Shown here piece after piece: positions 26,501 to 38,210 of a DNA stretch of 64,000 nt. This DNA is from Phylloscopus collybita (taxonomy: Eukaryota; Chordata; Aves; Passeriformes; Phylloscopidae), in contig JAJNNQ010000018.1 in assembly GCA_027886175.1 (NCBI GenBank), forward strand, positions 19,883,001-19,947,000, in the 5' to 3' direction. The notes beneath the pieces were generated by a model. It made no database searches. It was not told the DNA's origin and worked only from the letters and a program-made list of their open reading frames with translations. A program made the translations under genes and the position numbers. Positions within the stretch are counted from its first letter, which is position 1. Every line of letters begins with the position of its first letter.

Positions 26501-29304
26501 AAAGAAAGCTAAGACCTTACTTTGGTCTCTTAACCCAGATGGTATTCCTTCAGAAGAGGTAACTTGTATCCAACTTAGATCTTTTATGGTTCCTATGGTT
26601 CTGCATTCTTAAAAAAATACTATATGGGAATTAAGGGTATTTTTCTAAAGAGATCTACTCCCAATTGTAAATCCTCTATTAGAAAATTAAGAAACTGTTA
26701 GCTGAATTACACTTCCCTATCGTTTATACAACTTCTTAAGAAAGAGTACCCAGGTAGCTAATCTGCTCTCTCTTTCCTATTGCTGGCTTTCTATTCTGCA
26801 AAAGCCAAAGAAGTCTCTCAAGGACTGAAATGGTCTTCCTGGACAGTGATGTAATTTTCTCAAGTAGAACAAACACTGGAAAGACAGAGAGAGTCTGAAC
26901 AATTTGTTTGGATAGTGAGGCAACCCTATTACCCTGTTGCCAACTGGAGCAGAACACTTCTGCAGCAGCAGGTCTGAGCAACATAACCTGGCTGCTTTCT
27001 GGAATGTGTAGACCTGAATCTGATTCCAACAAAGGTTGCTTCACACCACTCAGGTGGTGGAAATGAGTCTTAAAGTGAGTATAAATCATATTTATACATA
27101 CTACAAGGCTTCTTTATATGGCTAAGTCAGTGGAAATTTGCTTTGGTGTAAGTGCACTTTAGGCCCTCAAACTTTTAATTTGGCATAAAAATGGAAAGAA
27201 AAGAGAAAGAAAACCCCTTCAATGCCCCGAGGTTGGATAACAGCCATACTGTAACATAAGCTAAGATTTCAAAGGTGTCTCAAGAAACAGTTCTCCAGCT
27301 ACCATTCACTTTTCAAGGGGGCTGAGTGACTCACTTCCTGAGACCTGTTTGAAACCCTATCCAGAACGATTATTCTGTCTGCATACAACTAGATTGTTTT
27401 CTAATGACTGACTAGTCTGACAGACCCACTACCACAAAGAGTCTACTTTGGGTCAAGCAATAGAGCTCTTTGTTATCAGCATTGGACAACTTTACCTAGC
27501 AGTACGTGTTTAAGTTATAGCTGACAAAGGTATTGTTTTTGCCTATGGCGCCCCTGTGTAGTGCCACCTCAGAGGAGCTAATCAGAATAAGGTTTGGCCT
27601 GTGCTGAAGTACTTAAATGGCAGGTTCCCAAACAAAACACCAGGTGTTAGACATCCTATAGGTCTCACTACTCCCTTTGAGTCAACAGTGAACCATTGCC
27701 CCAGAATTTCAAAAGCAGCCTACAGCAGAATTACTCAGTGACCAACTGTTGACTGCAGGGTCAAGGATTTTTGATCCAGACTTACCTTTGTTGTTGTTTC
27801 CTGAAATGCCAGCAACACTCATAAAAGTTGGATCCCATTCTATTAAAGTACATACCAATGCCTCCATTCTGAGTAACTAGAGTGAGGAGTCAGAAGAAGA
27901 CAGATCAAAAAGAAAGTCACAACAAAGACTTAGTGTTGCTAGTTAAGAATCAAGTACAACATCAGCTAAGCTAACTTCAGGAAGCTGTTTTATTTCCTTG
28001 TAGTCAGTAGAGAGAGACAGGTACTTGCAGAAGGCGGTCCCTCTCTTCCCTGATATTACAGAAACAGAAGGGATTACTCATCCCTGGAAGTTAAATTTTT
28101 CTGTCCTTTGAAAAAAGAGATGTCTTTAACAATGAATTTATGTTAAAGAACTCCAGTCTTTCTCTCTCCCTTCAGCCTTAGGGCTTTAAATGCAATATCA
28201 TCAAATTTATACATCATCTTAACACTGAGAAAACTTAATCATTTAGCAGCTGATATTATGGTCTATACGTTTAAGAATAATATTCAGTCATGATCCAGTC
28301 AACACATTGGGAAATTCATATATAAAGAGATTAAGGCACATACACACATGGATATATGTTGTATATTCAAACAATATCTGAAACTGTCACCAACATATAA
28401 CAGCCGAAGGTTCTGTCTGGAAAGCAGAAAGCCAAAAGCACAAGGTCATTAATGATGATGGATTTTATTGATTTTATTAGGAAACAAGTCCTCAAACAAC
28501 TGTTCTTTGTTCTATGGATGCAAAAATCTCGGGATGCTCAGCATCTAAGTATTTTCCAACTTAGGATGTGAGAAGCGAGGTCACTGAATGTACTGGATTT
28601 CTTACCCTTCAATAAGTGATATTAGAAAATGTCTCTAGCCTCAACCGTCTCAGCCCCTGCCAGTATTTTGCAATACTATAGATCAAATTCTTGGTATGGA
28701 CAGGTTGATGTGGAACATCTAAACTGCAATTCACCCCCTTGATTTGTAATCATTGTTTTGGAACTAGCTCATGATACTACGAAACTACAGATATTTTCCA
28801 CGGTTACTGTAGACTGTTAACTATCTATATCTTTATTAAGCAATCATGGTATTGATTTGGATTTAGTACAGATTTTGCAATTACAAATCTCTAATATATA
28901 AGAGGCACAATATAGATATCCAGGAAAAAAAAAACTTTTGGACTGCAAGACGCAAATCCTCTTACTTATCTGTAACCACCTATGCTTTAAGCTACAGTTG
29001 TAAGCTGCCTGCACTGGATCTCTGTACTGGGAAAGAGAGACAGACTCTTGTAGAAGGTGATTAATTAGTCAGGACATTAAGAAAGAGGAGAAAGGATCTG
29101 GAGGTGTCTAAATTTATTCAGTGACTATAAATGGAGTCTTGGTAAATAGCTTACACCTTAAGATGGCTAAATTTAGGAATTATTACTCTCACTGCTACTG
29201 GCTGTTCATTCCTCTGTAAATATTAGTCAAGTCAAGAATAAAAATTTTGTGCCTTAAAATGGAACACAAGATAAAAGCCTACAGTAGAAGTTGATTTTAC
29301 ATAT
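23521..29304. other. Gene-free stretch, no recognised elements
   Basis: Mostly unique AT-rich DNA. It includes a poly(A) run near 25100-25115 and a GC-richer patch at 25590-25740. A 117-codon minus-strand frame at 26736-27089 shows no recognisable domain. A moderately GC-rich stretch lies at about 27540-27790. None of these can be assigned. Confidence 0.45.
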
Positions 29305-29430
29305 ATAGAATTATAAAATTATTACAGAATTATAGAATTATAGAATAGTTTGGGTTGGAACAGTTGTTAAAAGCCCTGTCCAAATTGACCTTAAATGGTT
29401 CTGGGGGTGGAGCATTTACCACCTTTCTGG
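29305..29430 (-). mobile_element. CR1 LINE 3'-end fragment
   Basis: On the plus strand it begins with repeated ATAGAATTATAGAATTATAG-like units. These are the reverse complement of the CR1 3' tail octamer. They are followed by TAGTTTGGGTTGGAAC and then CCTGTCCAAATTGACCTTAA and GGAGCATTTACCACCTTTCT, all closely resembling the conserved CR1 3' region. Part of the usual sequence between the GGTTGGAA motif and the later block appears deleted. It is a dead, 5'-truncated copy. Confidence 0.8.
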
Positions 29431-31394
29431 TCTCTCTCTCTCTGCTCCCATATTGCATAAATTGTAAATTGCATATATTGCAAGATTAAGGAGTGTGCAC
29501 CAGGAGTGTCCATTCCTCTCATATTTAAAGTATAATAGGTTAATTTGACCTCCATTTTCTTCTGTGTGAATGCTTTTCAAATTAAACAAATATTTTAGGG
29601 CAAGCTATTGTTTCCTGTTCCCAATCTAAATTATTTTAATATATCCAAATGTCTTCTTCGTAACGACTCTAGAAAATATATTGAGTAAATTTGAGATTCA
29701 AATACATAATCTTGACTTAAATGTCAAATCACTATTTCAGACAGCAATAGGTGATTGAAATTTTATGATTTTTGTTGGCAATATATTTCTATACAGAAAG
29801 AAAAGTTCCAGCACAAAACTCTATTACTTTGAGGTTAACTGATCATCAGGCACTTTATTCTGTTAAAATGTAAATTACTGACTTCTCTGAGCTAGAATCT
29901 TGATTCTATTATTGTGGCCATAAACTACCACAGCATTGACAATCCACTACAAAGGGAATCTAACCAGTTATCCCTACCCTTCACTGCCTTGCCAGTAATA
30001 TGTGGCAGTAAATTTGGCAACTAGAAACAGGGCTCTATCTGAAACAGAGACTAGGATGTATCTCAGTGGTTTTTAATCTGCTAGATGAGTAGTCTGAACT
30101 TCTGAACTCCCTGATTTGTACTCAGAGATACAAATAAAATCCATAAACCCATGGATGAATTGCATCACTGCTCTTATAAAGCCCAGCTCTGTAGGATTCT
30201 CTGCTGTTCTTGTAATATTTTTTCTTTAAAACCATTATGCCATTAAAAAACAAACAGACAAACAAAAGAACTAAAAGCCAAGCAAATAAATAAACAAAAA
30301 TGTCTATCCAAGGGAGTGGACTTAATTACAGTACTCAGAGCTGGAATCTTGCCCATATTTTTTTTAAAGTTAGAGGCTTAGGCCTGTGATTTGAGACCAA
30401 GTTACACCCCTGTTAAGAACACAAACCAGAAGACACTTTTAAAAGTCCCCAGACACAATGTAGACAGCACAGCACTGCTAACCAACAGCCAGGCACGTGG
30501 CTCCAGCCGGCAGGTCTAATGAACGAGATTAGTGCCTGTTTTATGAATTAAAATTTAAGTAAAAAAATAGTGTTTCATTTTCTCAGCAACCTCAGTCTAA
30601 TTATTAACAGCAGGTTCAGCTGGCAAATTTCAGTCTTTTTCTTCCTTTCATTTGTAAGTGAAAGACTTCAGCCTCTTATTTATTTTCTTTTTCCTCTAAT
30701 GCTCTTGTAGTTCTATGCCAGCTGGTTCTACTACTTTCTTTTTCCCTCTCTTTTATAAGGTTTCATTTTCCAGTAAAAGAAATATATAATGTATGAATTT
30801 CTGTAAAAGCTCACACTTTCACATTTGTTTATCCCCATTGTTAGCAATCCAAAGCAGCCACATGTTCACAGCATGTTCTGTCTGGCAGGAACACCCGTTG
30901 CTTAATTTCCTACTACCACCCTCACAATCCTGGCAGGCTCCGGTCAGTCAGATGCATTTGTTTTCCCTAATTGCCTGATGGCATTTTCAGAAATCCTTTT
31001 CATTGAGAAATGAGTGATCACAAAGACTTCTGCAGACGTAAGACTGATAGTCAGTAGGCTGAATGAGGTCAAAGAGTGTTGTTTGCTAGAATGTAATGAG
31101 CTTAAAGATGTCTTATTGTTATTAACTGTTATTTAAACATCATATTAATCTAATGTATTTTCCCCATCAATTCTCAAAGACAGTGTTGCTCTTCAAAGTG
31201 AGATCTGCAGCTTAAAGGACATTAAACTGTCAGTAGCTTCAGGGATCACTGACTTAATAAATCCACATACTCATTATTTGGAAGTTATGATTGCTAAGAG
31301 ATGGAAAATAGAACAACTTTCCGAATTCAATAATTTCAATAAAGCAATAAAGCATTACATACTAGAAACTTATTGCAGAAAATTTCTCCAGGGA
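29431..31394. other. Gap between CR1 copies, with a candidate conserved patch
   Basis: Largely unique DNA. There is a CAAA-rich simple repeat at 30244-30301. A GC-richer patch at 30455-30620 holds a CACGTG E-box (30494-30499) and several TAAT/ATTA cores, and could be regulatory. No gene seen. Confidence 0.4.
30244..30301. repeat. A-rich (CAAA)n-like simple repeat
   Basis: AAACAAACAGACAAACAAAA-type sequence continuing to AAATAAATAAACAAAA. Low complexity with no coding meaning. Confidence 0.8.
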
Positions 31395-32135
31395 AAATAA
31401 TTTCAGAGAACCAAAGAACTGTTCATCTTGGAAATGGTCTTTAACATCCTCTAGTCCAGCTGTTCACCCAGAAGCTCCAAGTCCCTAAACTAAGTCCCCA
31501 AGTGCCACATCTACATGTCTGTTAAATACCTCCAAGGATGGTGACTCAACATCCCTGGGAAGTCTGTTCCAGTGCATGATCCTTCCCCCTTCTTTGAAGC
31601 AACTTTTCCTAATATCTAATTTACGCCTCCCCTTGTGCCACTTGAGGTAATCTCCTCTTGTCCCTTCACTTGCTACTTGAGAGAAGAGGCCAGTCCTCAT
31701 CCCCAGGGATGGTACAGTACCAACTCTCTGGTCAGCCTGTTCCAATATCTACTCACCCTTTCTTTGAAGAACTTCTTTCTCTGTGAAGAACTTCTTCCTA
31801 ATGGCCAAACTCAACTTTCCCTGGTACAGCTTGAGGCCATTTCCTCTTGTCCTTGTTTCCTGGGAGAAAGAGCCAGCCTTTCACGTGGCTATAATCTCCT
31901 TTCAGCCAGTTGTAGAGAGCAAAACCATCCTCCCTGAGCTTCCTTTCCCCCAGGCTAAACACTCCCAGCTTCCTCAGCTGCTCCTAGTAGGGTTTGTGCT
32001 CCAGACCCTGCCTCATCTCTGTTGCCCTTTCCTGGATAGACCCCAGCACCTCAATGTCCTTCTTATAGTGAAGGGCCCAAAACTGAGCACAGGATTTGAG
32101 TGCTGGCTTCACCAGTGCTGAGCACAGCAGGCAAT
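31395..32135 (-). mobile_element. CR1 LINE copy with an internally repeated segment
   Basis: Plus-strand landmarks match a minus-oriented CR1: CCTCTAGTCCAGCTGTTCAC, then CTCCAAGGATGGTGACTCAA, CTTGAGGTAATCTCCTCTTG and, further on, GCTCCAGACCCTGCCTCATC, CAGCACCTCAATGTCCTTCT and GGGCCCAAAACTGAGCACAG. The part of the element covering the 'CTGTTCCA...CTTGAGG...CCTCTTGTCC' landmarks appears twice in the same order, at about 31560-31690 and again at about 31735-31870. The copy is therefore either internally duplicated or two fragments juxtaposed. A 13-base repeat, TGAAGAACTTCTT, lies at the start of the second block. The copy is not autonomous because most of the element is missing. Confidence 0.9.
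31485..31745 (-). pseudogene. Remnant of CR1 ORF2 C-terminus (still open, 86 codons)
   Basis: The minus-strand frame reads through the end of the CR1 ORF2 polyprotein, the non-catalytic tail after the reverse transcriptase. Visible landmarks are LKWHKGRRKLDIRKSCFKEG, HWNRLPRDVESPSLEVFNRH and the terminal DVALGDLV before the stop. The first ~17 residues derive from the junction with the second CR1 block and do not fit the family. Endonuclease and reverse-transcriptase domains are absent, so this is a fossil whose frame survives by chance or relative youth. Confidence 0.8.
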
Positions 32136-34185
32136 TTCCTCTCATTTTATATAATCCCTCCCAAATTTCAATGGGAATCTACATGCCAGAAGGGATTCAA
32201 CTAGTATACACATTTGCACAGAGACAATTATCCGTCCTTTCTCTAGAAATAATCTCTGTGTTGTCACCATACAGTTTAATGACCAAATACCTTCAAATGA
32301 GACAGTCAGAGAGGTTAAACCGTTTATATAACTGGTTGGGAGTCTGAAAAACCTCTGGTGCTCTAGATTCAGTTTTATTTTGGTACACAGATTCTTTTAT
32401 TTTAATACAATGCATTTGTCTGTTACAGAATTATTTCATAAGAGAAGATTTGCACAGTGTAGAGAATTTGTTTTTAATGGTGAGACAATAGAGAACTGAA
32501 CCCATCCCTTCCAGTGTGGGTTTGTTAACTGATTTTATCCTGTCTTGAACAAAGCCATATCCACTTGGATAAATATACTACTCTAAGAATGCTAAAAGTG
32601 AATTAATTGATATTCCAAGACTTACCATCATGTTTTTCCTACTGTTAATTTACCAGTGGATACCTAAACTGTGCATAATTTTTTTCCTTTTTTTCCTTGA
32701 AGCCCTTGTCTTTGTGCTTAGAAGAACAAAACAGAATCAAAACTGAACTGATTCTTCAGGAGAGGAAGAATGATTCTTTCCATCAGCTTTGGTATATTGT
32801 ATTATTTCTTTTTTTATCTCGGAATAGGTAAACTAGTATATTTTGCATATCATAGGGCAGACAGTTCATATCAAAATATATGTGCTGCTTATAAAAATTT
32901 TCAAAATTCAACACATTTTTCTAAAATGGTTTGTGTTCCATACAAAATTAATAAAAATTCACATTCAATTATTGCACATGGGTACAGGTAAAGATTCTAT
33001 CTACTTCTACTACAAGTTGCTGACTTTTATTTATATCTAAAATCTTAATTTCTTCACTTCAATCTTTATCATGGCATTATTATGGCATTATTTTTCTCTC
33101 TGGTCTAACTTGCACTATGTGATTCTCAACCTCCACCAGCTTACACTATTCCCTCCCACATCCTAATTTATGTCACCCACTGCAAACTTTATGAAAATTA
33201 CCCAAGATAGCTACACAATACTGTAACATAAAAAATAGAGAGACATTGGAATGAGTTGTATGTTGGGGTTTGGACTTGAAATTACTTCAAATTTTGCTCT
33301 TCACAAATATTGCATAGTCATGAACAGAGCTGGGGCTTAATCTTTAACAGTGAACAAGTTCAGCCTAACACTGATAACTAGTTTTTACAGACAGTCATGC
33401 TTTTCAAAGAGAGGAGTGTTTAACTTGAGCTATAGTGCTTTCACTACAATCCCAATGTTGCCAATAAAATCGTGTGGTGTCACATGTCTGTGTTGCTTTG
33501 TGGTGTGCCCACCTGCCCTGTCCATCAAATGTGACACAAACAGAAAAATTCTACTAATTCTACGTGTGATATGGAGGAACATGGAGGACTTCTCTGAGTA
33601 TGATGGTTCATGCTTAGTAATCTTTCAGCCATTGGTTATTTGAAATTATATTAGAAAATTATATAGACTTTTGGTTCCAGTCAGAGCTCAAGATACAAAT
33701 CTCCTTAAATATTGAGTTCCTTGTTCAGACTCATATGCCATATAAAAATCAATTATTAAAGTGAATAAGGAAAAAAACCACCTAAAACACCAAAACAAAA
33801 ACAAAACAAAACAAAAAAATTATGAAAGTAGGTTTTTGGATGAAAACAGATCACATCTTGAGCCATTTCTGTATACTCTTTTGGCCCAAATCCCAATACT
33901 CTTTGATGCATTTAAATTTAATTTATTTGGTAGTTTAGTATTTTAGAGACATGGTTTGTGACTAGATGGGATTAGGGGTGTTGTTTAAAACTGCTTGTCT
34001 TTTTTTAATGGAAACTTCATATTTTATTGATTCTTCTAGAATGTCAGGAGGCTATGAGGTCTGGACATCTATAAATTAGAATTTGTTGAGATGATGATGG
34101 TCACTAAAAATATTTTTCTTAAGCCTCTGGTCATGGCTGTAATGTAATGTTTGAGCAGAAAGGAAACCAATCTTCTATACTGACA
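32136..34185. other. Unique DNA, nothing recognised
   Basis: AT-rich, with a CAAAAC simple repeat at 33774-33820 and a small direct repeat (ATGGCATTATT twice) near 33072-33092. Frames of 61-97 codons show no known motif. Confidence 0.5.
33774..33820. repeat. A-rich (CAAAA)n-like simple repeat
   Basis: AACAAAAACAAAACAAAACA-type run. Low complexity. Confidence 0.8.
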
Positions 34186-34220
34186 TCATATCTGTTACAT
34201 TTGCAATGTAACAGATATGA
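34186..34220. other. Perfect 16-bp inverted repeat with a 3-base loop
   Basis: The left arm TCATATCTGTTACATT (34186-34201) is the exact reverse complement of the right arm AATGTAACAGATATGA (34205-34220), separated by TGC. Pairing stops abruptly at both ends. It could form a short hairpin or cruciform. The stem is shorter than a usual microRNA precursor and no T run follows it. Confidence 0.95.
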
Positions 34221-36271
34221 ACAAACCTTTTCATGTACAGGAAGAAAAATAATATTTTGCAGTGGAACAAATTTTTCAGTCTGGTTATCTCAAAGCATAT
34301 CATTATCATGGAATAAATAATTTAGAGAAGGTCTTGAAGTCTTGATCAGGAGTAGAATCTACAGTCAAATTTTTGTTTATTCCCCCAAATGAATTGTGAG
34401 TAGTATTTAAAAATGAAGGTTTTATGATTATTTAATGTTTTATTTGCCTCACTCTCTCTGTTGTTTTACAGTAAATAAATGTCCCCTTTTTCCACCTGGA
34501 AGAAAACCAACAGGAAACACTGGAAATTAAAGAAAACTATAAAGAATATAATTGTGAAAAATAACAAAAAACTGCTTTGTGGAAGGAGTGTTTTGTCAAT
34601 GAATAAAAATAGAATTGTCTGAGTTTTCTCATTAAGTTTACCTAACATATGTAATTATTATGATTGGTAACACATGGTATTCACAAATCAATTCAGTCTT
34701 GAAAATGTGTTTTTACAGTGGGTGGCTATTTTTTGTGTATGTGTGAAGGATTTTATTCTTAACTGTACTCAAAAGTCTGTCAACAATACAGCTGGGCTTT
34801 CCCTATTGTTCTCAGGAACCATAACCCCAGCTCATACAATACTGTATTGCTCCAGTGATTTTACCAGAGCTGTGCCAAATTACTCCAGCTGGGTGCTGGG
34901 ACCCTCTTAGTGAAAGGAAAGCATTGTCATTATAAATCTGTAGTCTCAGCACTGAGGAAGATTTCCTAATCATTTTGGTTTTTATACTAAGAGCTACAGA
35001 CACTGTTACAAAGACATTCTCACCTAGGAAAGGTATTCTGTAATTCGCCTGATAATTTAACATGTAACAATTGTTCTAGAATGATTAGTGGTGCATAGTT
35101 TATTATTAAGAGATAAGAATGCTCTATTGATTTAACTCAGTACATTTACAGGACAGTTGCCAAAAACTCTGTCCATGTTCAACATGCTTGAATCACTGCA
35201 AATCTGAATTTACTTGAGTCAAATGGAGATTTCTATTGTTAGAGTAGGAATAGAAATTTATCACTGGAAAAAAAAAAAGCTGCATATTTGAAAATTGAAA
35301 TGGTAGTCATTTAGTGCAAATCATCTAGCTCAAGTTATATTCATGTTTGCTTGCCATGCACACTTTGAAGCACAGAATGAACAGACACACATATTTTTTC
35401 AATCTCTATGTCAGGGACTGACCAGTGCTTTTACTGCTGGGATCTTATATAAAGAAAAGAAAGAAAAAAACCCCCAAACCACACATTATTATAACATAAA
35501 ATAAGTAAATAAAAGTCAGTCTTGTATTTGTAAAAACCTTCATGATTATACGTAGGATATGTCTGAATACTCCTAGCAATCTTGGTCCCCTGTATTTAGG
35601 CAGGAGAATGAGTTAGGTGGAGTTACAATACAGTTACTGCAAGCTGAGCTGGAGTGAGCTGCTTCTGTGAAATTTATCTCAGACACAATTTTATTCCACA
35701 ACATGAATGAATCTGTTTCCTGTACTTTAATTGGAAGTTAGGCTTTCTCCTGCTTATTGCAAGTATAAAGTTTTCTAGGAGGAAAACACAGTATTAAGAA
35801 AATCTAACTCCCAAAATTTTTAAAGCAGGATGTACAAGTAAGTAGACCCTCTTACTTTTCCCCTTTTCAATCTGCAATCTCTAACAGTCTGTTTTCCTCT
35901 TCACCATTTTATTGCAGGTGTCCTGACTTTTAGCCTTTTATTCCTCTCAACTACTTTATAAGAAAAATAAAGTGCTTGTTCACACCTAATTCCCACTAAT
36001 GTTTGTCTTTGTTCATTGTGTTAACATAGATATGTCTGGCAGCAGTCAGGCTGAGATGCATCTTATAAAGCATGTAATCATGCTTTGATGTATACCATCA
36101 AATCAAAAAATATAACCAGGAAAAAAAATCCATTTAGTTAAAGAACAAATAAAAATAAATGGACATTTTAAAGCTGAACTGTAAAAGTGTAGAGCCTTTA
36201 CCTTTTTCTCTTCAACTTTTTTTTGAATTAGGGATTGCTGAGACTAGAAGAAAAGAAGTTTGACAAAAATA
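34221..36271. other. Unique AT-rich DNA, nothing recognised
   Basis: No repeat family or gene seen. There is a short poly(A) of about 12 bases near 35267 and an A-rich patch near 35450-35510. Confidence 0.5.
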
Positions 36272-36352
36272 TTTTAATAGTATATATATAAAAATATATA
36301 ATAATAGTATATTATATAGTATATAATAGTTTATATAAAACTATATAAAAGG
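36272..36352. repeat. TA-rich low-complexity tract
   Basis: Runs of AGTATATATATAAAAATATA and related TATA-rich sequence with partial self-complementarity. No gene-start context is visible. Confidence 0.85.
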
Positions 36353-36529
36353 ACTGGTAGTTAATCAAGCCATTGTCCGAACCAGTCAGCATAGCCTTCA
36401 GCCTACATACATTCTTTGTGCAGATAATACTTCAGGAACATGGGGAACCCTACCTGTCAAGCTAACCTGACACAATTTTAGTTCCTACAGGCTTTCCTCT
36501 CAGAAAAATAATTGTAGGATCATTAATCC

Positions 36530-36755
36530 TAAATGATAGGATGATTCAGGTCTGAAAAGACTTTGGCATGCCTCAAGTCCAGCTGTGGCTCAGAGCAGGG
36601 TCAGCTTTAAGGATAGAGCCAGTTACCAAGGCTTTGTCCAGTCAGGTCTTGAAAACTTCTGAGGAAAGAAGTCAGTCAGCCTCTCTGGGTAACCTGTTCC
36701 AGAGCCTGACAGTCCTCCTGGTGAAACAGATTTACCTTTAATATTAAGGCAACTG
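36530..36755 (-). mobile_element. CR1 LINE 3' portion (first part of an interrupted copy)
   Basis: Plus-strand landmarks are GGATGATTCAGGTCTGAAAA, then TCAAGTCCAGCTGTGGCTCA, CAGAGCAGGGTCAGC, CAGTCAGGTCTTGAAAACTT and GGGTAACCTGTTCCAGAGCC. All fit the 3' region of a minus-oriented CR1. Similarity fades near 36755 and resumes at about 37455 with sequence from further upstream in the element, so the two parts are probably one insertion. Confidence 0.85.
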
Positions 36756-37454
36756 AATTCATTGGATATTAAAACTCAGAGTATTTTTTCTCCAGAATTT
36801 CTAAACACAGAAAATCATACAAGTGCACATTTGGCTGGCTGTAACACTACCACAAGCATACACACACAGGACCTTCACCGAAGAAAGTACCCAGGTTCAG
36901 AGATTTATGAGAAAACAAGATAAATTGTGGGAATCATGCAGAGGGTTTGGCCAGTCAAGGATACTCAGCAGCAGTTTAGATGTGGTCCTCCCTCCCTCCT
37001 GCCATTTTCATTTACCCACCCTTTCTTTCTGATCCTCTTAATCTATTCATTTTCCTTCCAAGGGCTTTTGACTCTTCCTGTGAAAAACTCAATATGTTTT
37101 TCACAATTTCACAAGCCCCCTCAAATGTTCCATAAGACAATTTTGTTTGTTAATTCCCATGAGAGCCACGGTTGTCTTATTTCCCCTCATTTTACCAGTT
37201 ATAAAAACCTCCTCAAGCCTTTCAATAGTTTCATCAGTAGCTTGAGAGCACTGGATCTTTCTGATTTTGCTGTTATCTACTGTTCCTGAGAAGATGTGAC
37301 TGGATGTTTAATGTATTGCCTCCCTGTCTACTCCCGGACTGAATGCCCTCATAATCCATGTGTTCTTGCATTTCTATCCAGGCACAAGCTCTCCTCTTTC
37401 AATTTATGCTGTGATTCACCTTTCTGTCTCACTCCATTGTATGCCTCCACTTTA
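36756..37454. other. ~700 bp of non-CR1 sequence between two CR1 parts
   Basis: I could not assign this segment. It carries two back-to-back plus-strand open frames (36927-37289, 120 codons; 37296-37613, running into the CR1), rich in Phe, Leu, Ser and Pro and without known motifs. Pyrimidine-rich stretches at about 36980-37070 make such frames likely by chance. It may be an insertion into the CR1, a replacement, or strongly diverged CR1 that I cannot recognise by eye. Confidence 0.4.
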
Positions 37455-38030
37455 TTGCTATATATTTCTCATAGATACTGGGATCTGCTTTTGAGTCCTG
37501 CCAAATACAGTTTCTCCTCCAGGCTGAGTCATGAACCTTCAGACTCTTCTCACAGGGCAATTCCTCTGGTCATCTTGATGGCCTCTGATCCATTTCCTGA
37601 AGTTTGTCAATGACTGCCTCATGTCTGGGATATCCAAAAATGTGCACAGTATTTTCAGCATGGTCTGACAAGTGCTGATAACAAAGGGAATAATCCCTTT
37701 GCTCAGTCAACTGACTGTGCTTCTGGCCAAGGATGTTGCTGGCCATCTTTGCTGCCAGGGTGCACTGCTGGCTCATACTCACACACTGTCTCTCAAGAGA
37801 CCTACATATCAGTTTCAGCCAAGCTTCTACCTCACACAAGCCTCAGCCCATATCTTTGTTCCTCCTTTAAATGACCAGGATTTTGCCTTTGACCTTGTTT
37901 AACTTCATAAGGTTCCTCTCAGCTCCTTTCTTGATGGTTGTAGTTCCCCCTGAATGGCAGTCTTTCATTTACACTTTATCAATTGGTTCCCCAGTCATGG
38001 TCTCGTGATCTTAAAATTGGGATCTACTAG
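37455..38030 (-). mobile_element. CR1 LINE, upstream (ORF2) portion of the interrupted copy
   Basis: Landmarks on the plus strand are TTTCTCCTCCAGGCTGAGTC, GGTCATCTTGATGGCCTCTG, TGCACTGCTGGCTCATACTC and CTTGTTTAACTTCATAAGGT. They match successive parts of a minus-oriented CR1 ORF2 region in the expected order. Similarity trails off around 38030. The copy has many changes and is inactive. Confidence 0.85.
37570..37839 (-). pseudogene. Degenerate CR1 ORF2 fragment
   Basis: The minus-strand frame contains CVSMSQQCTLAAKMASNILG, resembling the conserved segment in the C-terminal third of CR1 ORF2. The frame then drifts from the family (for example the HIFGYPRHEAVIDKLQ stretch). Catalytic reverse-transcriptase residues are not included. 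The 89-codon open length is a relic, not a gene. Confidence 0.65.
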
Positions 38031-38210
38031 CTGCAGCAGATATAAAAGGACAGTATTGTGGGGCTTTTTAAGAACATTGCTTTTTTGGAGCAAATCTATC
38101 ATCCTCTTCCTTTCTAGATTGTAAGTAGCAAATACATGGTGAGTTAGGTGATGGCTCCTGAGGTGCATTGCTCTTTCACTGCCTGGGATAAGAACTTCTG
38201 TGGTAGTTGA
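38031..38210. other. Short unassigned stretch after CR1
   Basis: No recognisable element. Could be a further diverged CR1 extension. Confidence 0.35.

Noticed and set aside
31635..32121. Two plus-strand frames of 100 and 112 codons
   Set aside because: They are antisense readings of the CR1 copy, whose coding sense is the minus strand.
34186..34220. MicroRNA precursor or bacterial-type terminator
   Set aside because: The stem is only 16 bp with a 3-base loop, shorter than a usual precursor, and no T run follows; the context is not bacterial.
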